Below are positions 1 through 5,923 of a DNA stretch of 7,860 bases, piece after piece. Location of the stretch: contig SLST01000381.1 of the NCBI GenBank assembly GCA_007130265.1, positions 1-7,860 on the forward strand, in the 5' to 3' direction. The position numbers and the translations under genes were made by a program. This DNA comes from Spirochaetales bacterium. GTDB taxonomy: Bacteria > Spirochaetota > Spirochaetia > DSM-27196 > SLST01. Positions within the stretch are counted from its first letter, which is position 1. Each line of letters begins with the position of its first letter. Below the pieces are notes generated by a model. The model was not told the origin of the DNA, searched no databases, and saw only the letters and a program-made list of their open reading frames with translations.

Positions 1-1157
1 TCACCCAGGTCAACGTCCAGCAATTCATCCTGCTCCTCATCATCTTCACCGCCACCGCCACCATCCCGCACAAAGCAGCCCGAACGATACAGGCAGTTGT
101 GATTCTTCTCTTTGGCTATGTCACTCTGGCCTACGGAGCACCTGGTGCGCTTACCGGTCTTGTCATTCTGGGCCTTGCTGTAACCGTCGCAGCGCTCTAC
201 GGCCTCATGGACACGCGCACAGGAACGAAAGCTGTAGTCGTCTTTCTGGGGCTTCTTGTCGCCCTTTACCTGCAGGCGCTGCGACGAACCGATGGAGTGT
301 CCACAGTTGCGACGCTGCTCGAGTTCGTGTTCAGTTCAGTTGGAGCGCTTGGGCTCGTCGCAGCATACCTAATCGTCATCAGGCAAGTCGTTATCGCTGT
401 GATCAGCCGTCGCGAGATGCTTCAGCGCGAGGTTGCCAACAGGACGGCTGAGTTGCGCGTGGAGGTGCAATCGAGAAAGAAGGCAGAGGATGCAGCCCGT
501 GACTCCGCGGAGCGAGCCGAACGACTCGCTCTCGACCGATTCGAGCTACTGCAGCAAGTCCATCACCGAGCGAGGAACAGCCTGCAGATGACGCTAACCC
601 TACTTGAGTCTCTTGACAGTGCGTCTCCGGAAGCCCTGACTGCCACGATCAACCGGGTGCGCGCCATAGGCCTGGTATACGATCTCGTTGATGCCGCCGA
701 AGATCTGAGTTCGATTGTTCTCGAGGAGTACGTCGAGCGGCTTGTCTGGCACTTGCAGATGAGCTACGGAGACAGGCCAATCTCGATAGCCTACGACGCG
801 GACATGAGCAAGCACCGCGCGCAACTGGAAGCCACGATCAGTCTAGGACTGCTTATCCACGAGATGGGCGCGATCGCGGTGTCCCACACTCGGGAATCTG
901 CTCCCGGTGTTCTGCACATCCGCCAATATGCGTCAGACAGCACTATCGATTTCGACATCAACTATCAGACCAGCGACTCGTACTGCAGGGCCGTCCTGGA
1001 GCAGCTGAGATCCTCAACAGGGCTGGTAAATGGGCTGGCCGAACGGCTCAGAGCCAGACTGCAGAGAGGCTCCGAAGACGGCATCTTGAGACTGTCTGTG
1101 CCAAAGTCAGTTCTCGTCAAGTCGGCGGGGATGACGACTGGCCCGTCACGGGTGTAG
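1..1157 (+). CDS. Membrane histidine kinase-like protein with degenerate ATP-binding domain (5' partial)
   Basis: The frame is open from base 3, so the gene starts upstream; the GTG at 99 lies inside a membrane helix and is unlikely to be the true start. About 384 residues are visible. The first ~135 form several hydrophobic helices. A charged coiled-coil linker follows (EVANRTAELR), then a HisKA_2-type H-box, VHHRARNSLQ, with the probable phospho-acceptor His at 564-566. The C-terminal part should be the HATPase domain, but the N-box reads IHEMGAIAVSH where active relatives have LNELxTNAxKH. Both key Asn are replaced (His at 858, Ile at 873), and I find no DxGxG box. Known: these kinases autophosphorylate and pass phosphate to response regulators. 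Inferred: this copy may bind ATP poorly and act as a phospho-acceptor or scaffold. Its 3' end overlaps the convergent kinase by 41 bp. Confidence 0.8.
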   Translation, partial: TQVNVQQFILLLIIFTATATIPHKAARTIQAVVILLFGYVTLAYGAPGALTGLVILGLAVTVAALYGLMDTRTGTKAVVVFLGLLVALYLQALRRTDGVSTVATLLEFVFSSVGALGLVAAYLIVIRQVVIAVISRREMLQREVANRTAELRVEVQSRKKAEDAARDSAERAERLALDRFELLQQVHHRARNSLQMTLTLLESLDSASPEALTATINRVRAIGLVYDLVDAAEDLSSIVLEEYVERLVWHLQMSYGDRPISIAYDADMSKHRAQLEATISLGLLIHEMGAIAVSHTRESAPGVLHIRQYASDSTIDFDINYQTSDSYCRAVLEQLRSSTGLVNGLAERLRARLQRGSEDGILRLSVPKSVLVKSAGMTTGPSRV

Positions 1158-2382
1158 CCGCAGGGGCGTCTGTCTGACCGACCCTAACCGGTTTCTCACG
1201 AACAACGGCGTCGCGCGGAAACAACACAGCCACGGCAGCTCCCGTGTCATTGTGTCTCTTAATCTCACCGCCGTGCTGACGCACAAGCTGATCAACGACC
1301 TCCGTTCCTATACCGCTACAACTCCCTGCGTCGAAACCCCGTCCGTAGTCGCGCACAACCAGCTGCAGATTCCCATCGATGTCGTCAAGGGTCACGTCAA
1401 CTTTTGAACGCTGCGTTGCGCTCCCACCATGCTTCGCTGCGTTAGTAATGAGCTCGTTCAGGATGACCCCGAAAGAAATGGAGAAGTCGATGTGAGCTTC
1501 CATCGTGGTGCCTATAGAAACGGTGATGTCCGCGTCACTGCGGTAGGCAATCTGCATGTCAGAAACCAGATCACCGGCGTACAACGCGAGAGGCAGATGA
1601 GAGAGCTGATGCTGACTGTAAAGCGTTGCGTGAACATCCGCTATTGCATGAACGCGGAGCTCCGTTTCCTTTAGTACACGGCGCTGCCCCTCCTCCACAT
1701 CGTCCTGCTGGAGACTGATGAAACTAGAAAGAAGCTGCAGGCTGTTACCAACACGGTGATGAATTTCCTGCAACATAGTATCTCGCTGGACGAGGGCCTC
1801 TTGGAGTTCAGATGTTCGCTCGGCGACAAGCCCCTCAAGCATCGATTCGTGTTCCTTGCGGATTTGATGCTGACGATAGCCGATAAGTCCGAAGAGTACG
1901 ATAACTGCCGACACCAGAACCATTGTAACAAGAAGTGAAAGGGCAATACTCGCGGTTCTGGTCGCAATGCCCATCGCCAGCGTGCCGACGTAAACCAATC
2001 CAACGGTGCTTGCCACTGCTGTGGCACGCCGTTGAGACGCGTACTCGTTGAGTAGCACCATCGCAAAAACGACAAAGATAGCACTTGTCAGGTTGCCAGT
2101 GGTCGACTGTATTGCGGCAGTGATCCCGCCGAGAGTGAATGCCATTACCTGAGAGCCACGCGCCAGCGGGCTATCAACAACGGAGGTGAAAAAGAAGGCT
2201 ATCGCGAATCCAATGACCCAGAGGACGCTTGGATGCGTGAACGCGAACAGGGGGCCATGAAGGTACAAGTACCTCAAAGCGATGTAGTTCACTACAGCGA
2301 TCAACAAAGCCCCCGTACTCGCGACATAGGCGACTAACCTTTGCAGTGCGAACCGAGATGTGCTTTCCTGGATGATCCGCAA
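1117..2382 (-). CDS. Membrane-anchored sensor histidine kinase, HisKA_2/HWE type
   Basis: A 421-residue protein with about six hydrophobic helices in residues 15-169, a signalling coiled coil (about 172-205) and a cytoplasmic kinase core. The H-box is EIHHRVGNSLQ with probable phospho-His 209. The ATP-binding domain has an intact N-box (LNELITNAAKH, Asn309 and Asn314), G1 box (DYGRG, Asp345) and G2 box (GIG, 357-359), so catalytic activity is expected. The last ~25 residues are a Pro/Ser/Thr-rich tail that overlaps the convergent kinase gene. The start is TTG: an in-frame TAA lies two codons upstream, and GGAG sits 8 nt before the TTG. The sensor region resembles no named ligand domain I can recognise; the stimulus may be sensed in the membrane. 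It lies 21 bp after the 190-residue hypothetical gene, so the two are probably co-transcribed. No response regulator is encoded nearby. Confidence 0.9.
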   Translation of the reverse strand: MRIIQESTSRFALQRLVAYVASTGALLIAVVNYIALRYLYLHGPLFAFTHPSVLWVIGFAIAFFFTSVVDSPLARGSQVMAFTLGGITAAIQSTTGNLTSAIFVVFAMVLLNEYASQRRATAVASTVGLVYVGTLAMGIATRTASIALSLLVTMVLVSAVIVLFGLIGYRQHQIRKEHESMLEGLVAERTSELQEALVQRDTMLQEIHHRVGNSLQLLSSFISLQQDDVEEGQRRVLKETELRVHAIADVHATLYSQHQLSHLPLALYAGDLVSDMQIAYRSDADITVSIGTTMEAHIDFSISFGVILNELITNAAKHGGSATQRSKVDVTLDDIDGNLQLVVRDYGRGFDAGSCSGIGTEVVDQLVRQHGGEIKRHNDTGAAVAVLFPRDAVVREKPVRVGQTDAPAATPVTGQSSSPPT

Positions 2383-2390
2383 AGATTAGT

Positions 2391-2394
2391 CTCC
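2391..2394 (-). promoter_or_regulatory. Ribosome binding site supporting the TTG start of the kinase
   Basis: GGAG on the minus strand lies 8 nt before the TTG at 2382. With the in-frame TAA just upstream of the TTG, it fixes this rare start codon. Confidence 0.6.
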
Positions 2395-2403
2395 GTGGCA
2401 CTC

Positions 2404-2976
2404 CTAGAACCAGCTCGGAAATGCGTCGAATGCCCACCAGTTGTTCATAATCGTATGAACCTCAACGATCTCGTCCATCTCGGGGCACTCGATCGCGGTG
2501 ACGTTGGATATAAGCTCCGCGTACTTCTCGTCGTAGTTCCAGTCGCCGGCACCGATCGGGTTGTACTTCCCCATGGACCGATCGAGCTCAACATCCCTCT
2601 CATAATCGGCCAGCATGTTCAGCGCGATGAGGCTCATTCCACGAAGAATGATCGCCTCGTCGCCACCGTGGTACTTGGCGGGGCTGAGTCGGCCGAAGAC
2701 GCCGGTGCTGTTGTCGGGAGTCGCCGCATAGATCTGCCTGCCTACCCCGCAGGACATCACGTAATGGCGGAGATTTGCGGCAGCCGTCTCGGTGGCATGG
2801 TCACAGCCTGCGAGAAAAGGGATCGCTCCAATGAGACGGGCGATATCCTTTGCCCGCAGCATCTCGAGGCGCTCCTCGCTCATCCCGAACTCACGCGCGA
2901 CATGGTCGGTCAGGTCCAACCAGGTGCTCTCGGTGAACCGAGCAGCACGACAGACTTTTTGTGTTGAAATGGTCAT
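2404..2976 (-). CDS. Hypothetical cytoplasmic protein, 190 aa, upstream of the histidine kinase
   Basis: I do not recognise this family. The protein has no signal peptide and no clear membrane helix, so it should be cytoplasmic. It has four Cys (9, 58, 76 and 164). Distinctive segments include AGCDHATETAAANLRHYVMSCGVGR (split here as AGCDHATETAAA and NLRHYVMSCGVGR, residues 56-80), RGMSLIALNMLADYERD (112-128) and a Trp-rich C-terminus (NNWWAFDAFPSWF). The middle looks mostly helical. The start is well supported: an AGGAGG sits 5 nt before the ATG, and a promoter candidate lies about 30 bp upstream. The gene is first in a probable two-gene operon with the histidine kinase, which suggests a role in the same signalling process, for example as an accessory sensor. 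That is inference from position only. Confidence 0.8.
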   Translation of the reverse strand: MTISTQKVCRAARFTESTWLDLTDHVAREFGMSEERLEMLRAKDIARLIGAIPFLAGCDHATETAAANLRHYVMSCGVGRQIYAATPDNSTGVFGRLSPAKYHGGDEAIILRGMSLIALNMLADYERDVELDRSMGKYNPIGAGDWNYDEKYAELISNVTAIECPEMDEIVEVHTIMNNWWAFDAFPSWF

Positions 2977-2981
2977 GTGAC

Positions 2982-2987
2982 CCTCCT
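2982..2987 (-). promoter_or_regulatory. Strong Shine-Dalgarno site of the 190-aa hypothetical gene
   Basis: AGGAGG on the minus strand lies 5 nt before the ATG at 2976. It is the strongest ribosome binding site in the window. Confidence 0.75.
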
Positions 2988-3005
2988 CGTTTTATGGTTA
3001 GCGGC

Positions 3006-3034
3006 ATGATAGAACGATTATCAGTATACCGCAA
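3006..3034 (-). promoter_or_regulatory. Candidate promoter for the hypothetical gene-kinase operon
   Basis: On the minus strand TTGCGG (3029-3034) is followed after exactly 17 nt by TATCAT (3006-3011), a sigma70-like arrangement with a weak -35 and a good -10. An 8-bp palindrome, GTGATCAC (3038-3045), lies 3 nt upstream of the -35 box and could be a regulator half-site. The assignment rests on consensus matching by eye only. Confidence 0.4.
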
Positions 3035-3072
3035 GTCGTGATCACAATCCTGTTATCGAAAACTTGGAAATA

Positions 3073-3096
3073 TGCGCGCGGAAAAGGAAGCGCGCA
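3073..3096 (-). terminator. Hairpin just after the M15 peptidase gene, probable operon terminator
   Basis: A perfect 7-bp inverted repeat, TGCGCGC/GCGCGCA, with a 10-nt loop begins 5 nt past the peptidase stop codon on the minus strand. The stem is very GC-rich, but the following tract (ATATTTCC) is only weakly U-rich. It may be an inefficient intrinsic terminator or a 3'-end stabilising hairpin. Its position at the end of the three-gene operon supports a transcript-end role. Confidence 0.55.
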
Positions 3097-3100
3097 GAGA

Positions 3101-4078
3101 CTAAGAAGCGAAACGATGCTCGGCCATGAAGATCGATTCGGGGCGGTACTCGAAGTGGAGGTTGTCGAAAAAGAGCCATTTCCCGCCCCATATGAAGCCG
3201 CCGGCCTCAAATGCGTCGATGATCGGCTGCGGAACACGCCATCGTGTGGCAGTTGTGGGGTCCCACCATGCATCGATACCGGCCTGGGCTGCCCAAAGCC
3301 AGTAGGGAAAGGTACCGCCGTAGGAGCTGGGGAGGAGATCCACGGCGACGCCGTAGCTGTGATAGCTGCGTCGGACGGTTCCAGCGATATTCCGCCAGTT
3401 GAAGCCGTGGACCGCAGCGAGACCCTGCACGAACCGTGCGACGGATTCGTCGTGCGGCATGATCGCCAGGATCGTTCGTTCCACCTGCGCGAGCGGCTCC
3501 ACAGCGAGTGGGTGAACCCGCGTGTTGAACCCGAGAAACGACACACGCCTGACGATCCGCTCGGCATCATCGCGGGAGGAAATCTGATAGAGCGAGTCGA
3601 GGAACTCGTTGAATCGCTGTCGCTCGTCGGTCTGTCCGTCACTCTGTTGCATGGTGCGCTCGCTCAGGACGCGTTGGAGATCAGCCGTAATCTCGCGGTT
3701 GGGCGCGGGGCCGAGCTCGTAGCGATAGAGGTGGATCGGCACGAACTCGTTGGCACGGTCGCGCAGCGCGTCCGGAAGGAGGCGCCCGTCCGCCCAGTAG
3801 TACCAGGCGCCGTCCATCTCGAGCGCCCACTCGCCGTCGCGAACCTCCGCGGCTGAGATTCGGCTCGGATAGCTGGCACGCAGCGCCATCACCTGTTCGG
3901 CTCCAGGCAGCGGTTCCGGATCGGCGCCATGCGGCTGATGCTCCTCGCCGTCTGCGTCGACCGTCGCGACGGCATCCTCGCCTGACTCGCCATGGGCTCT
4001 CGTGAGCGCGATCAGAAGCGCTATGAGCGCAACCAGAACGATGAGCACGCCCATGCGGACACGAGAGCCTCTGCCCAT
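3101..4078 (-). CDS. Membrane-anchored M15-family zinc peptidase (D,D-/L,D-carboxypeptidase-like)
   Basis: A 325-residue protein with an N-terminal signal anchor (about residues 9-27), so the body should be extracytoplasmic. An acidic, His-containing linker follows (about 30-60), then a long region of unknown role. The M15 catalytic core is C-terminal: SYHSYGVAVD (238-247) matches the SxHxxGxAxD motif with zinc ligands His240 and Asp247. GGKWLFFDNLHFEYRPE (298-314) supplies the third ligand, His308, with Asp305 in the place of the catalytic acid. Known: M15 enzymes of the VanY/M15C type cleave peptidoglycan peptides using Zn2+. Specificity cannot be read here. The ATG directly follows the transporter stop codon, with GAGG 6 nt upstream, so translation is probably coupled. 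The ~180-residue insert between the anchor and the core is longer than in minimal M15 enzymes. Confidence 0.85.
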   Translation of the reverse strand: MGRGSRVRMGVLIVLVALIALLIALTRAHGESGEDAVATVDADGEEHQPHGADPEPLPGAEQVMALRASYPSRISAAEVRDGEWALEMDGAWYYWADGRLLPDALRDRANEFVPIHLYRYELGPAPNREITADLQRVLSERTMQQSDGQTDERQRFNEFLDSLYQISSRDDAERIVRRVSFLGFNTRVHPLAVEPLAQVERTILAIMPHDESVARFVQGLAAVHGFNWRNIAGTVRRSYHSYGVAVDLLPSSYGGTFPYWLWAAQAGIDAWWDPTTATRWRVPQPIIDAFEAGGFIWGGKWLFFDNLHFEYRPESIFMAEHRFAS

Positions 4079-4951
4079 CTAGAGCCTCGCGATGAAGAAG
4101 ACCAGGCCCACGAGGATAATCGCGCCGGAGGCGGCGAACTCGAGCACCGTTCCAACGGCGCGCCCGGCGTTCCCCTTGACTCGTGCGAGAACGCCGGATC
4201 GACCCAGAATGATCGCCGATGACAGGACGCTCATCGTGAGGAAGCCGCCGAGCGTCACCCCGAGCACCATGAAGATCATGAACAACAGGACGTTGTTCGC
4301 CACGCCGTAGACGAGGAGGATCGTGCTTACCGGGCAAGGGACGAGCCCGACCGAGATGGCGAGCACCCACGGCGGCCGCTGCCTCTGATCGGTGAGGCCA
4401 TGGTCACACTCCGCGTGATCATGATGGTGGTGGCGCAGATGAGAAAGGAGGTGCACGATGCCGAAGAGCGCGATCAAGCCGTAGCTGACCAGCTCGAGTA
4501 TCCGAGGCCCCTCGGTGCGAAAGGCCGGCAGCACGGCCCGCAGCACGACGTACCCAAGGATGACGAGGATGAACGCGGAGAGAGAGTCTACGACATTGAC
4601 GATACCGCTGTAGAGCAGACCATCGCGGAGTCTCGAGTCGCGGCCGGAGAAATACGAGATGGCGAATATCTTCCCGTGTCCCGGACCAGCAATATGGATG
4701 ATCCCGAACAGCACCGCAAGCAGGAAGGCCGGGACGACCGAAATAAGCCTGCCCTCGACGACGTCGCGGCTCAGCGAGGCGATCTCCTGCTGGAGCGATC
4801 GCGACCAGTCACGGATGAACTGCGGCGCAGAGCCGCGGTAGATCTCCTGCGGTGCCGGTTGCGGTCGCGTCTGAAACGGATTCTGGGCGAGTACGGACGT
4901 CGCCATGGCAAACACAAAGACGACGAGCACGGCGCGTCGGACGGTTGTCAT
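4079..4951 (-). CDS. zevB-like: NicO/RcnA-family transition-metal transporter (ZevB-like)
   Basis: A polytopic membrane protein of 290 residues. After an N-terminal hydrophobic segment (about 6-22) and a ~45-residue exported stretch come about six membrane helices. Family hallmarks are visible: HIAGPGHGK (86-94) in the first helix pair, a His/Asp-rich cytoplasmic loop (171-184, with HHHHDHAECDH) and SVGLVPCPVS (200-209) in the second half. Known: NicO/RcnA proteins move Ni2+ or Co2+, and ZevB of Haemophilus influenzae, partnered by a DUF1007 protein, is implicated in zinc handling. The metal and direction cannot be decided from sequence. I chose the ATG at 4951 over the GTG at 4993 because it gives a proper signal-like N-terminus and an ATGA overlap with the upstream stop codon, typical of translational coupling. 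Confidence 0.9.
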   Translation of the reverse strand: MTTVRRAVLVVFVFAMATSVLAQNPFQTRPQPAPQEIYRGSAPQFIRDWSRSLQQEIASLSRDVVEGRLISVVPAFLLAVLFGIIHIAGPGHGKIFAISYFSGRDSRLRDGLLYSGIVNVVDSLSAFILVILGYVVLRAVLPAFRTEGPRILELVSYGLIALFGIVHLLSHLRHHHHDHAECDHGLTDQRQRPPWVLAISVGLVPCPVSTILLVYGVANNVLLFMIFMVLGVTLGGFLTMSVLSSAIILGRSGVLARVKGNAGRAVGTVLEFAASGAIILVGLVFFIARL

Positions 4952-5526
4952 CGAATCGCGGTCCTCACCGCCGGCACCTGGATCGTCCCCCACCCCTGAC
5001 TGGCCAGCCGCAACGTATCCGACCGCAGCCGGACGGTTCTGCTGCCGTGCGCGTACCGGTCACGCGCCCCCTCCGAGAGGAAGTCGATGAAGTAACTCAC
5101 GTCGAAGAAGGCGATCACGGTGTCGTCGAGACGGCTCCACGGAAGCCGCAGCGGTACGGTGAACTCGTAGATGAGTCGGCCCCGTTCGATCCTCGCGTCG
5201 AATGAGTCGGCCTGCGGTATCTCGAGGCGATCCTGCCCGGCGAAGGCAATGAGGAAGTAGTCGAGCTGCACGAGGTGAGCGAATGCCTGGTCCCTGATCG
5301 CTTCGACCTCGGCCCGCGAAAGCTCGCCGTCGAGGTCGTCGTCGAACATGAAGATCATTTCGGCGCTGTTGAACTCGTCGAACGCCCAGGTCGCCGTCAG
5401 TGCGGAGAGACCACTGTTGTCAAGATGGAGCTCGATCGTGCCGTCGATCCACATATGAGGATGGGCATGTGCGAGTATCGGGAGCAGTATGAGCAGCGCC
5501 AGCGGCGCGAGAAGCTTTCGTTCCAT
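4948..5526 (-). CDS. zevA-like: DUF1007 periplasmic metal-handling protein (ZevA-like)
   Basis: A 192-residue exported protein. Residues 1-21 form a signal peptide with an AHA cleavage site, after which the mature protein would start HPHMWID (22-28), the N-terminal hallmark of DUF1007. Residues 62-73 (DDDLDGELSRAE) match an EF-hand loop at positions 1, 3, 5, 6 and 12, so a Ca2+-type site is plausible. The rest is beta-rich with many aromatic and acidic residues. Known: DUF1007 proteins are encoded with NicO-type transporters, and in Haemophilus influenzae the pair is ZevAB. Inferred: it binds or delivers a transition metal to the membrane partner. It is first in the operon. An in-frame TAG three codons upstream makes the ATG at 5526 the earliest start, although no good ribosome binding site precedes it. 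Confidence 0.88.
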   Translation of the reverse strand: MERKLLAPLALLILLPILAHAHPHMWIDGTIELHLDNSGLSALTATWAFDEFNSAEMIFMFDDDLDGELSRAEVEAIRDQAFAHLVQLDYFLIAFAGQDRLEIPQADSFDARIERGRLIYEFTVPLRLPWSRLDDTVIAFFDVSYFIDFLSEGARDRYAHGSRTVRLRSDTLRLASQGWGTIQVPAVRTAIR

Positions 5527-5532
5527 GGCCCT

Positions 5533-5561
5533 AATCTACACTTCGGCTACGAGTCTGTCAC
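5533..5561 (-). promoter_or_regulatory. Candidate promoter of the metal operon, possibly leaderless
   Basis: On the minus strand GTGACA (5556-5561) is followed after 17 nt by TAGATT (5533-5538). Only 6 nt separate the -10 box from the ATG, so transcription would begin at or next to the start codon. That would explain the poor ribosome binding site. Consensus matching by eye. Confidence 0.4.
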
Positions 5562-5594
5562 GGTTGAGCCAAAGCGAATCCTCTGGTCGTCCAC

Positions 5595-5623
5595 TTGGCG
5601 ATGTTACGTCGTAATACTATCAT
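5595..5623 (+). promoter_or_regulatory. Candidate promoter of the RHH regulator
   Basis: TTGGCG (5595-5600), a 17-nt spacer and TATCAT (5618-5623) form a sigma70-like promoter just upstream of the regulator. The -10 hexamer and the spacing match the candidate promoter of the kinase operon. The resulting leader would be short, about 9 nt. Confidence 0.4.
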
Positions 5624-5625
5624 TA
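5604..5625. promoter_or_regulatory. Candidate operator: palindromes inside the divergent promoter region
   Basis: TTACGTCGTAA (5604-5614) is a perfect 11-bp inverted repeat around one central base. It extends imperfectly to TGTTACGTCGTAATA, with 6 of 7 arm pairs. A second, looser dyad, TAAT-N6-ATTA (5612-5625), overlaps its right end and covers the -10 box. The sites lie between the -35 and -10 hexamers of the regulator promoter, where a bound protein would repress. The RHH protein is the natural candidate. The 7-1-7 layout also resembles Fur/Zur-family boxes. Confidence 0.45.
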
Positions 5626-5638
5626 TGGTGGAGGCTCT

Positions 5639-5914
5639 ATGGCGGCACACCGTCGCAAGGAAGAAACGATCACGTTCAAGGTCGACGAACGCCTGGCGGA
5701 AGCCATGGCGGGGATCGAGAACCGTTCCGCGTTCATCCGTAACGCCATACTCGGCGCGCTGGGCAACACGTGCCCGGTATGCCGCGGAAGCGGCATACTG
5801 ACCGTGTCACAGCGGTCGCACTGGAACGAGTTCACCAGACACCACCGCGTGGCGGAGTGCATGGAGTGCCACGAGGCGCACCTCGTCTGCGACCACGAGT
5901 CTGCCGCCCGGTAG
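5639..5914 (+). CDS. Ribbon-helix-helix regulator with Cys/His-rich metal-binding C-terminus
   Basis: A 91-residue protein. Residues 9-42 fit a ribbon-helix-helix (CopG/Arc-type) DNA-binding domain: a beta strand (ETITFKVD), a first helix (about 17-25) and a second helix opening with NRSAFIR. The C-terminal half is a compact Cys/His module: Cys45-x2-Cys48, His61, His68/His69, Cys74-x2-Cys77-His78, His81, Cys84 and His86, enough ligands for one or two metal ions, most likely Zn2+. Known: RHH dimers bind operator DNA, and NikR joins an RHH domain to a metal-sensing domain, although its C-terminal ACT domain differs from this one. Inferred: a metal-responsive repressor of the divergent metal operon and of itself. 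GGAGG lies 4 nt before the ATG. A purely structural zinc role remains possible. Confidence 0.85.
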   Translation: MAAHRRKEETITFKVDERLAEAMAGIENRSAFIRNAILGALGNTCPVCRGSGILTVSQRSHWNEFTRHHRVAECMECHEAHLVCDHESAAR

Positions 5915-5923
5915 AGCGGCCGC

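Noticed and set aside
3038..3045. GTGATCAC as a CRP/FNR-type binding site.
   Set aside because: Such sites need two half-sites separated by several bases; this is only an 8-bp compact palindrome, so I mention it just as a possible half-site.
3038..3856. A long open frame on the plus strand opposite the M15 peptidase.
   Set aside because: Its product has no recognisable motif, while the minus-strand frame holds the full M15 zinc motif and fits the operon.
4949..4993. GTG at 4993 as the start of the NicO transporter.
   Set aside because: It would extend 46 bp into the upstream gene and add a non-hydrophobic, Gly/Asp-rich prefix before the signal-like helix; the ATGA overlap start is more natural.
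4400..4999. A plus-strand open frame opposite the NicO transporter.
   Set aside because: Its composition is highly charged with no family signature, and the opposite strand encodes clear transporter motifs.
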